Source of the DNA: Fasciolopsis buskii
Taxonomy: Eukaryota > Platyhelminthes > Trematoda > Plagiorchiida > Fasciolidae
Length of the DNA: 64,000 nucleotides
Assembly (NCBI GenBank): GCA_008360955.1
Contig: LUCM01006404.1
Span: forward strand, 39,920 to 103,919
Direction: 5' to 3'
Part shown: piece after piece, positions 50,001 through 62,000 of the stretch
Layout: each line of letters starts with the position of its first letter
Position numbering within the stretch: the first letter of the stretch is position 1
Notes under the pieces: generated by a model
Seen by the model: only the letters and a program-made list of their open reading frames with translations
Database searches by the model: none
What the model was told of the DNA's origin: nothing
Made by a program: the position numbers and the translations under genes

Positions 50001-53000
50001 ATTCTTCCACCATATTCTACCGATATTATGAAGACAGGAGTGTTCAAATATCGAAAGTCTTTGCATATCTTCTGCTCTTAATCCCCGTGTTTCGGAGCCG
50101 TAGGACAATGCCCACCTCGCTTCTGTTCATCATCATCGTTATCGTCATCATCATCGTTCAGCGTTAAACAGCAAGGCAAGCCTCACTGGCCGCTGACTTT
50201 TCCCCAAAGTTGCATGTCTCTATAAAAAGAGTGGATGCCCAAGGGGAACTGGGAGTGGACCTACACAGGCAGGAAAAGATAAGACGCTGCTGCTGCCGCT
50301 GCAAACAGATCTACACTATCGTTCTGACGATCGAAGAAATCCTGCAACTTGTTTGAACATTCACTCAGTAGCACAACATCGTCCGCATATTCCCGATCAG
50401 ACAGGTTCCTGTTTGGGGAAACATCAATGCCACTAATCCCGCATGAGAAAAGGCCTATCTCTGTGGCCATCCCAGTGACAGATTTCAAAAGGAAAGGTGA
50501 AAGCCGGCAACCCCATCGTGAACTGGGTTGGAAGATCGCCGTAAGTAGGAACTCAACTTCGGGTGTTTGCATCCATGTATGGATTAGATAAGTGAATTGA
50601 ATTTCTATGTCGTACCCTTCGGGATTTCACGATCACTCATACTTCAGATGTCGTAAAAAAAAATCGACGGAATCACGTGGTTTACTCGAGGCTAGTAAGC
50701 CCCACTGATCGATTTGAATATTCGCTTCGACATAAATCGGAGATATATGTTTGATACGACAACACTATGGTTTTTTGACTAAAGAATCATAGGCTGTTTT
50801 ACATGGGTGACGCTACCTGATCTAAATGATTTTCGAATAATGCGTAGTTCAACTAGGAAATAATTCTAATTTCTTTCTGTCTTGTTTAGCGAAGTTGTTC
50901 TTGTTTTCTTTCCTCGTGTGCAGGACTAGAACCATTTTATTCGACCACACAATAATTTCCCTGAAAAACAAACGTTTCCAGTACGTTGTTCACTTTTTTA
51001 GCTCCGAGTTTCTTTTTGTGAAATCCGAATCAGGATCGCCACAGTGTATTCCATTCTAGAGGATGATCGCCTTTCGGAGCTGCTCTCCAGATAAAAATAA
51101 ATCGTCCATTTATAATTTGTTTGATACCTCAGGAGATCAAAAAATCGAATGCCTAAGTTCGATTCGCCAAGCCCGTACTCATTCATAGATTATCCATACA
51201 GCATCATCCTCATCATCGTTTAGCGTTAAACAACAAGGCAAACCTCACTGACTGCTGCCTTTTCCCTAAGAATACGTCTCTATAAAAAGAATGAATATCC
51301 AAGGGGAACAGGGAGTTGACCTACACAGGCGCGAAAAGACAAGATGCTGTTGCAGCGAACACATGGAACACAGTCTAACTGTACAAACGCACGTGTTTTC
51401 AGTCATTCTGATTCGATAGAAAATGACAGCGGGATTGCCATTGTCTAACTCATGGGATTGATGGACGGGTACTGCTAAGGGAGTCCAGCCGTTAAGCAGA
51501 CTATCCATACGACCGGAGAAAATGCGGCTGGAAATTCAGCATCGTTCATACTGGTGTTTATAGTGAAACATTTGTTCGGATCACTGGGGAGACCAACACT
51601 AGCGGAGTTGCAGGTCGTTGAATATCACGCTGATAAGGTGCCTCCATGGGTTTCATTCCTGCAGAATAGATTTACTACTAATGAACAAAATGTTTCCAGG
51701 TTCGCTTGCATAACCTTAAAATAAAGCGATAGACTTCATCGTGTCGTATCGCCATATTTATCGAACGCAATTTTCCTCCCTACAGGATGTCGAACGTCTT
51801 GCAAAGTTGTATCCAGGTGCTGCATCGTTCGATCCGCGAAATGGTCAAAATTGTGCATTTCACGGTAAATGTAGCAGGTGCGCTCGATTCCTGACTCCAA
51901 GTAAGCTGGTACCAGATATTGTTTATATTCGCAACATAAAGACATTCTCCATTTGTGCTGGTAATTCACATGTAATTATTGGCCCAGTTTATTATCTTCC
52001 AACCTCGTATATTCTTCCTATAGCAACGTGTAACTCGGTGCGAGAGGTACCGATAAATAAGGCTTGTTCTGCTATTTTAACGCTAAACGATGATGAGCTT
52101 CACAACATAATTTTGTTTTGTTCACTAATATTTGAAAATTCCATTGCATATGAATTGGAACGCCATAAAGCCTCATAATAAGGTTTGTCTTCTTTCAACG
52201 AGACATGATGTGATGGCTTATATGCCTTCACGCTCCAACGAACTATACTGGACGGCTTATCTCAAGCCGAAGATTCAGTCTTATCTGGGAGCTCAATGGG
52301 TAAACACATGACGAAGTAGTCCCCTGGTTCTGAAGATCGGGGGTTGGTTTGTAGTGACAACTCAGTCGGAAAATGAGTTGAAGAATAATCGATAGAGGTG
52401 GATAAGCTTCTACTCACTCACACTCCACTGTTTTGTAGACAGGTTCCCGTTGGAACCGAAGGCTTTGGTTGAGCACCCTGCTTAGTGGCTGGACTCCCTA
52501 GGGGCACCCGTATATCATTCAACATGAGTCAGATGTCTACAAAGAATTTCTGCATTGGTCGTCGCGCAGGATAACCACGACTGCGCTGCCCATTGCATCA
52601 AGTAAGGAGTGGATAGTGATAAGTGCACCATCGCCCTGCCGTTTAGCGTTGAATGATGACGATGATGATGGTGGTGATGATAATGATGGTGATACAAGAT
52701 ATGCAATAAATGACTGATGAAAGATGAAATTGCCGGTCGGAAAGGATGACTATACATTTGATTGCAAGAGCGATCAGCCACATTGTCTTTCGTGCACAAG
52801 GATTTCAGACGCGATCAGAAATGGATTTGGGGAAAATATGGAGCAATTGCACTAGGGAGAAAACTTTCGACACTAAAAAAAATTAGCGACTGTCAATTAC
52901 AATCTGAGATATGGCACCCACCCAATCGTTTGACAACGAATTCAATGCATCTGAGTATCTGTTTCTCTCTCTCTCTCACTGTCTGCCAATGGCGATCCGC

Positions 53001-56000
53001 TTACATCGATCCGAAATGTCAGGTCAACCAAAATCCAAGGCCAACTAACCGTATTAACCTGTTTTCCCTTATTGGCAGACTCGAAAGTCAAACGTCGGCT
53101 TTCTATTTCCCTATCACTTACAAGGTTCGTTTTTTATTACCAGTAACATGCTGAAATAGATGGTCACCAAAACTTGTCCTGGTGTTGAATACTATACGAT
53201 GGTGATGGTAATGGTGATGACTTTTGGGGTAAAAGTGACCAAACACGAATAAAACAGATGGCGATTAGATCGTCTTATTGATGCGTTAAACATACCGATC
53301 GTTCATAGATCAATAGATGACAGTAATCTAGGTGCAAGTAAGCGGGGTTTGGTTTTGAACTATTTCCACTATAGAATGAAACAACTTGAGTAGTAGATCG
53401 ATCTCAAATTTCGCATTGTAAAAATTGCACATTTTCATATTCGGGACTCGGAATGTTAGTTGTCAGTGTTATTATCCGATTAATGGTTTCGATTTGACCA
53501 TTTAAATTATTATCATTATCAGCATTGCTTGTATTATTTGCTAAGGATGATTGTACCTCTCTGACATCTCCATGCGGTTCAAACTAGTGGCAGCGCTAAC
53601 CAGATATTCGGTTTTCTCGTTTCAAATAGAAACCTCGTTTTTGGATACCTACGATGCTCAGCTGTACTGCACCAATTGCCACCAATTGCAGGAAACTATC
53701 ATACCACGCAATGCGGTCCTAAACTGGGATTTTTCACTTCAATCCGGTATGTCTGACGGGCCCGATTCTGTCATCCCCATCGCATCTTACTGTGCTGTAT
53801 TCGAATTTGAACAGCGTTCGTCGTCTTTGTTTTGCTATGTGTCGTTAGCACATGCGAATCCTGATTCGTGTTTATCCAGTTTAAGATATACGAATTTTAT
53901 GAATATGGATTTAGGCAATTAACTGTTCGCTGTTTGTGATCTCGCAGAATCGGTTTCATGCTCTGTTAGACAGATTCTAATAAGGTACACATCAAAATCA
54001 CCCTTATCGTCATCATTTTGTGACGAACTACATTGTGAATTCCGTCGACGACGAATTTGTTTTTAAGTAAGCCGTTGCAAAAAAAACTGAGAATCCCAGG
54101 AAGGTACTTAGTATACGCAATTCGCAGTAGATATAAGCGAGCCGAATCTTAAATTTCCCAAATTCTTTTTTCTGTTGTTTAATGCTTCCCTCGTCAACTG
54201 ACCCGTAGGAACTGTGTAGTTCTGTTCCACCCCAAATTTCAGAATTGACCCCGTCGATTCTCCGCCCATATAATGGGCCAAAGCGGCTATTGAGGATCCT
54301 TTTTCCACTGTACTCTTATGTCAAACATGGAACAAAAAGTATGCTTCACATGGTTTGAATAAGTCAACAATGTTATTACTGAAAGCAGTAGAATTCATAC
54401 ACTTTGCTGAACTGATTGGAAGCATTTCCTTCTTGCCATAAAGTTGAATGAATAGGTCAAGTAAACTGATTTGTACGATATTTCGAGGCACATTTCATTG
54501 GACATTCTAAGAACGCCTTCTGCTTTCATGAGAAATGCCAGAAACAGTCAGGCGATACAGACGTTTGGAAATTCGCGTATAGCGAAAGGAGGATGCCTCG
54601 TAGCCTCCACGCTCTACTACAGGGGGAGAAGATGGATCGGCAGCCATGGCGTTGAAACTTGGAATGAGACCGAACCGAATAACGTTTTATTAGGTCAAAT
54701 TCAATAAAAAGCCGGTCGACGGCGAGTTGCCGTCTACCACCAAAGTGACAGATTGTTCCGGGATTCCGACATTTTACTTTTTTAGCGACAGACGCTTAAC
54801 TCACCTGGCCACCTGTAATTTACGCATTGGAAAATCAACCAAGACGCTGACGATGGTCGCTCACTCGGTAACTTGTTTTCGACGGGGAATGGGGACCTCG
54901 GTCGCTCGCCAATAGAGAAGTATATCCCCGCTCAGTGGGTGATGACGGGTTCGTCTCCCGTCCATGTCATGTAACATTTCGGGATTTCAGCGTGGGCTTC
55001 ACACACACGCTTTCCAGTTGAAAGGTCCGGATTCAAACCTGGATGATAGGCATCACTGATCAGTTCTGATGCGAACGAAACTCAAGTCTGGTGCTTTCTG
55101 AGTCTTAATTTGACCGGATGAGTTGGGGTTCGTACGTGAAAATTGCAGTCCAAACAATAGTCAGCCAAGTGTACAAGTAGACATGTTCTTTTCTTGTTAT
55201 GGAAGAAAAATTCTGGGAAAAATCAGCGGTATTTTGTTAGATGTAAAATGAATGAATGAATGGAATAAGTGTTGTCAAGACCGAGTTAAGTTGCTGGCCC
55301 ATTCAGATTGTCGGTGTTATGCATATGTGTAGATCGACTATCTCGTGAATCATGGGAGTCTTTTTCGTATTACTTTTTATGGTGTGAGTAGATCATCGTC
55401 ACCTTCTTGGGTTATGGTTGTCACAGACTACCAGTTCCGCGGAATAAGCTACTGGTCGCGCTACGGTCTGTCTAGTTTGATATTAAACGGCCTACAGTTA
55501 TCAGTTGATTTTAGTTCCCTTTCTTCTCGGTGATTTGGATTTTACTAATGCACATGTGTAAACCGATGTCTCTATCATGTTTTCAAATTCACTTTGATCA
55601 TAAATGTCACTTGGTCTAAGTTTTATCTGTACAATGCCTTCTCTTACTCATTTAATTTTAGTAAGTCAAATGACTAAATCGTTCTTGAGTGGTCTATACT
55701 ACAAACCGGTATTAAATCTGGCCAAATTAAATCCAATGCTGTATGCTGTGTTACCGGAATTGTTAGCAATACGTCAACTGCGTCGAGCACTCATTCTACT
55801 TTGGCATCAGATTTCTCGATGTGACGCCAAAGTGGCGTCCGATATACGTCGAGCTCTTCGTCCACGGGATTATATGCTGTTTAGTTTGAATGATTTAGAC
55901 CTATACTCGATGCACGTGAGTTAGTTACATTTGGCCGTTTCTTATGCCACCAATTGATTGGTTATTTGACCTAATCATTTCTTCTTTGCACATTAGTTGT

Positions 56001-59000
56001 CTTTCCTGCTTTCTCATAATTAACCATTCATCAGAGTGTGCATATTTTGAGACCAAATTTATTTGGTACACGCATGCAAGATTTAGCATAAAAATCGAAC
56101 CAATAACAGTGTGTTGCCATGTTGTCGATTTATCCATCGGTTAATTTTTTTGCCAGCTCATTATTCGTTATCGCTCGGTTGCTTACCGCACTTGACATAT
56201 TGAGACCATATGAGGTTCTATTACACGCTAGATTTCGTGCTGTATTCCACCACATGGACTTTTGCGTACAGAGATATACGCATTCAAACAAAAAAAAAAC
56301 TGGGTAACCCAATACCTAAAATAACTATTGTGATTAGTATTGTGTTGTATGGACGTTTGCTAGCATTAATGCCACCTATCGGTCAATAACAGTAGAGGAA
56401 AGGTAAAAAAAAGTTGTACTCATTACCTTGTAAAAACGAAATAAAAGAAGCTCGTCGAATGAATGTTCTGTGCACTTATGATAGGTTACTCAGGAAGTCG
56501 GCTAAAACGCGATCTCGATTTGTCAAATACGGCACACCGTAGTTCCGCTAGATTTTGATTCCAGAGGGTATGAAGCGAAATACGGGTCGTATTGAAATAG
56601 ATGAGCGGCAGAGAATGTGTGGGATCTGAATATATTTTGTACGCATGCCTTTCACATGCGGATAGATGTTGATTACATAGTTTAATGGACCGCTCGTTTA
56701 GTGCTTGAATAGGCATACGGCTAATGGTTGACGGGTTCGGCAAAGAACTTTAAAGTCTCTTTCAAGTAAACCTGTGAAAACAACAGGTAAACAGTAAAGA
56801 ATTGGAAAACATTGGTTTTTTAGGACGACACAGGGTGTTTTGTTTCATCTTATATTTTCGAAGTCTTGTTATTTGAAATGACGATCGTCTAAGTTTTTTT
56901 TTACACAGATGGAAATGTGAGAAGTCCGCTTCAGATTTTTATCAATAACAACCCATAGGTATTTCACAGAGTCAACCTTAGCGAGTGCTTCTGAATCGGT
57001 GATTGTCGGTTCGGACTGACAAAGAGACTGGGAGAAAGAAAACAGACATTCGAAACATTTAGATGTGTAAGAAAAATCGGATATAAAAGATAAGTTGTTG
57101 AAAAAACTTTGCATATCATCTTTGCTAGAAACAGATTGGTAGGTGGGAGCATCATCAGCACACTTAAACTGGTGATAGAATGAACTGGTTGGCTAGTCAC
57201 TGATGTACATAGAGAAGTAGTAATTGGGAAACAACAACAGTAAGCTCCTCGAGCAAACAATTGAGCGATGCGTAGCGACTAAATTGACCCAAATCAAAGC
57301 AAAAGCGGATCTAAACTGCTACGGCACTATTTGGAACAAACTATATACAGTAATCAAACCTTAACAGTGTTCCTTTCAGGCTCTTTACTCCGGTTTCTGA
57401 CAGCGAGTCATGTGAACGACAAAGAGCGTTAAACAAAGTCAACAAACGGCAAGTCCACACTCGTGGCAGTGGGGGCGGTCCAGGTCGTATTGATGCGGCA
57501 AAACAAAAAACGGGATTTGTTCCAGAGGGGGCAGTTAGAAATGAGTGGATGATACGTAATGGAGGAAGTGTCAATGTTTAATTCGATTTTCTCTTGGGAA
57601 GTGTTTACACCGACTCAGGCTTACAATTGTTCAACAGAAAACGGAACAACTCCGTTTACTGCACGTAATATGTGAATTAGTAAAAGCTCTTTTGATTATG
57701 TAGAATGAAATAACGAATGCAACTTAAGGAATGCAACGACATTCCTCTACCAAATCATCATCTTTGATGTAAATATATGGTGGTGCTTACGCCGTTTCTG
57801 GTACGTAATAAGCTTATCGTGAAACTTCGGGACGGCATTTTCTGTAGCTTGATCAAGGCTTTCGAAAACTAACTGACGAGGTCCGTCATATGCACCGTGT
57901 AATTGTCAGTCTTGGTACCGAGTGTGTGTACACGTCTTAAGTTAGCTGCCTCTACCGGGTCACCTTATGGCCTGCCGAAACGTGGTTACTTACAGATGTA
58001 TACACAGACACCTCGTCTGTGATGTTTATTTTTCACTGGCCTCAGTCAGACATAGATGGGTAAGTCCACTGTAATATAGAGAGCTCTTGAGATCAAAGTA
58101 TAAAGGACGTCGAAAAGTGCTGAAGGAAAATACATAAGGTGGGTGAGTGAATGCGAAGGGGTAGATGCCTGCCTTCTGAAGTGACTGTACTGCGAACTGG
58201 TTGATATGGGCTTCAGATAATGTTTATATCGGTAAAGTAAAAATAAACAAGAATCGTCAATTGCCCTGTGTTGATCTGAGTTGGCAGCTCAGTCGGAAAA
58301 ACGAGTGGAAGAATAATTGATTCAAGTAGATGGGCTCACACTCAGCTATACATACCCCTTATGCCTTGCGGTCAGGTTCCTCTCAGAACCAAAGGCTTCG
58401 GTTGAGAACCCTAACCGTTCTTCTGCTTAGCGGCTGGATTCTCTAGCACAACCAGTCCATCAATTCCCATGACTGACACGCCTACAAATAATTCCACACT
58501 GCATCGGACTTCGCGCAGGATAATCATGACCGCGCTGCTCATTGCATCGAGCGCAAGTGGGGTGGGTATTTATAACCATGTTACTCCTCAGAATTCCTGT
58601 CTCTTCTGTCTCCAACCCAATCTCTTTGCCCTCTCTGCCTACTCACACTGTCCCCATTGATAACACGCCCGATACTCGCAATGATTCGTTGTCAAGTAGT
58701 GCAGTAGGTAGTTTTCAATCTGCTAGCTCACATCTTCTCAAGCCTCGTCAGCCTCTGAATCTCGGTTCTTTCAATGTTTGCACCTGATTTCGGTTGACGC
58801 ATATTCAAAGTGGCCCGAGAAATATGCAGTTTCAGCGCCGACTACACAAAGAACGCTCGCATGCCTCCAACAAGCCTTCGCCCATCACGACCTATTTGAG
58901 GTTATCGTTTCCGACAACGGCACGCAGTTCACGTCCGCCAACTTCGCCGAATTCTGTCAACGGCTTCAAATACAACACGTCCGGTCACAACCCTACCACC

Positions 59001-62000
59001 CACAATCGAACGGACAAGCAGAACGATCTGTAGATACATTTAAAAGAGCACTCCTCAAATCCCGTGTAGAGGGACAGACGAGGAAGTTCTGTAACTGGCG
59101 TACCAAACCACACCAAACTCCACATGCCCCAACGGCACGACTCCAGCGGAAGTCTTGGTGGGACGTTAGCTCCGAACGATAAACCACGCAATGATTCCCA
59201 AAGAGAGAGTAAACATCCAGGAGCAGGTACCTAAGACATGTTTGTTTACCCCCGAATCGGCGGTGTACGAAAGTGATTATCGTGTGAATCGCAGCTGCTG
59301 GACATAAGGCACCATTCAACGTGCAATCGGCCGAGTATTGTACGAAGTGGCAGTTGGGAAGGGAATCTGGACTCGATATAAGAACCAACTGAGGAAAAGA
59401 ACGGGGATCCCAGGACCAAGGCATGTCGAACCAGGCAAATTACCATTGGATTTACTACTGGAAACCTTCAACATGCCAGTAACTACCATGACGACCTCAA
59501 CCGGCGTGCAAATTCCCAACCTATTACCAAGGAGATGGTCCGACTGTCAAACACGACCAACAAAAAAGCTGCAGCTGAACCCTCGATCACGCCAATACCA
59601 GTGGTCCATCCTGAGAGGGGGAGGTGTTGAGGAGAAGGCCATGTCTCCCCCTAATCTTTTATGAGAACTCTATTTTTGGTTTTAACTTTCCTAAAACTGT
59701 ATCGTTTTCTTGCTTTGCCGCTACTTTCGGTTTCACCTTTAACTAAACTATCGCCATGCCCTCCATTGCTACACGCTGATTGGTCAGTTTTATAACTTTC
59801 GCATTAATTCGCAAGGTCGGACGCCCGACCTGTCCTAAGACTATATAAGTGGTGATGACCCGAGCTTAAAGACATGTTCTTCCGGCTTACCGTATTGGCC
59901 GTCGTCCTGTGTCAATAAACGTTACTCGTGAGGCTCTGTCTTCTGTGTTCAGCTAGTGGGAGAACTAGCTTGAATCGTGCGCGTCGTACACTGTGGTTCC
60001 AGTATCCGGTTATCCGTTATGCGATTACGGGTCAGTGTTACCCTTTGTGTATTCAATCAGTGTTGTGTTCAATTTGTGATTGTGTTCATAGTCCTAAAGG
60101 ACTGAGACTTGTGTTGTGTCCGTTTTGTGCCCCCACAAACACACAGCAAGAGTGAAGCGAGAAAATAAGGCTGAATGTGGGCTACGTAGAGTGATTAAGG
60201 GATTGGGATCCTTTTTGCGCGTTTCGGAGACAGCCTCAGTACCATCGTCCAGCGTTAAACAGTTGAGCAAGACCCAATTACCGCTTCCTTCTCCACAGAG
60301 ATGCGTGTTTTTATAGAAGAAGCGAATTCCCAAGGAGAACAGGGTGTGGATCCATATGGTCGGGGAAAGAAAACCCAAAGTACCCAGCACATAGAATACA
60401 GTCTAACAGTGCAAACGCACTTTTCTAACCATTCTGGTTTGACAGAAAATGAAATGCTGGTCACCACCGTTCATGGACACCAACAACAGATGTGTGAAAC
60501 ATCTACTTCAGGTCAGTTCACTATACCTTTTTTTCACTCCAATTTGTCACGTCATCTGTTGACGTCCACACGGTCTCTTCCAGACCTTGGCAGAAACGCA
60601 AAATAAGGCACGATATGATAGACAAGTGTTCACCCTACCCAACGCGTGACTCAGTCAGCGTAGTCTACCAAGCTTCGTACGCGAAGATAAAGTGTTCTCA
60701 GAACTGTCACCTAATATCAAATTCCTAGTCTCCACATTACTCACCCGACGACTCAATCGAATCCCAGTGATACTAACTTCGACTCCGTTGATAGAACACT
60801 TCTAAGCGACGAACATGTTTTACACGCAAACTCCATGTCTCGCAACCATACAACAGAACGGAGCGAACTGGGGCACAGTACAGATGACCGTTTTACTTTA
60901 GAGAAATATCAGATCGACGCCAAAAGTGCTTCAGTCCAGGTTGCGCCTGGGCGAGCCTTGGATATACGCGTGTTTACCTCTACTGCCGTGTTACAATCCT
61001 TTCTCTCGCAGCTGTGAAGGTAAGTGAAACGTTCCACAGTCGTTAGTTGCTGCTAATTTCAGGACTACTGTCGTCCAGTCCTGTAACAGCACTTTATAAT
61101 TTGAAAGTGCAAAGCAAATGCCGAAATGAGCTACAGACCTCGAAATTCTGTCTAGTGCACGTTGTGCATGTTCCGCGAATTCGCATAGGCACACGACGTC
61201 TGCTAATCTGGATCGTACAGACTTCGCATTTTCCGGATTGACGATTGCATTCTTCAGATCACCAAAATCATCCTTTTCCACCTCGCTGATGGCAAAGTTT
61301 GCCGCGAATGGAGAGATGGGACACCGATGTTAGATGCAACTAGTCGTTTCGGATGAATTCGACTATTCATCGTATACCGTAATCGGCCACAAGTATGTGA
61401 GCAGAACATTGGAAGATTATTGAGCTTCTCTGGCGTACCTTTTCGGCGAGAAACACTTAATAGCGCTGTCCGGTCGACTTATTGGAAGTCGCCTTTCGAT
61501 TCGGAACAAATCATCGTTGTTTGGTGGTGGTCTGGGTACGCATTTCAAGTAACCTTCACACTTCGAAATTTTGTCCACGGAACATCGACTTGGACTAAAT
61601 CCGACTTACTGTTCGCAGACCGGTATCAAGCGATGCAGCATTGTCGAAGCTAAAACTTTGGAAACTATTTATTCAGTGCAGATTGGTACTCCATAAACTA
61701 GCTATTGAGCGGTGCGGTAAATAAGAAATGAATATCACTTTTTAAACCGTTGTGACGTTGTTAGGTTATCGTCTCATCCGTCATTTATTATAGAAAATAT
61801 ATCTGGTGAGAACACGTCGTGAATTTTTTGGTGGTAATAGCTCAAACTTGTTTATTCCCTTCTTTAATTCACCCAGGTATCGATTATAGGCAGCAACCTT
61901 TTCTTCGCAATCTGATCAGCAGTTCACAACGATTTAATAAGCACCCACGCAATGTATGGTAATTACAGCTAGGCGGTGTTGTTAAGTTGGATCAGTACTT

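Larger units (their letters stand above)
40626..51785 (+). other. 11.2-kb transposon-filled intron
   Basis: Lies between two phase-0 exons of the PLEKHM1-like gene. It holds a tRNA/hammerhead SINE, a tRNA-type SINE, at least four RTE fragments on both strands, a Ty3/gypsy gag piece and a 452-bp run of N. Outside these, 42.1-44.3 kb and 48.1-49.9 kb show no feature I recognise. Confidence 0.7.

Noticed and set aside
51741..52178. Single long 145-codon ORF taken as one exon
   Set aside because: Similarity to the RH domain stops at the strong GTAAGC donor at 51901, and the 3' part overlaps an RTE 3' end (52020-52100).
52700..52740. CTGATGAAAGATGAAATT as a hammerhead ribozyme
   Set aside because: It has CTGATGA and GAAA but no stem II, no stem III and no complementary closing strands.
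54900..54975. tRNA-like GCTCAGTGGGTGATGACGGG segment
   Set aside because: A and B box-like pieces are too close together and no acceptor stem is visible.
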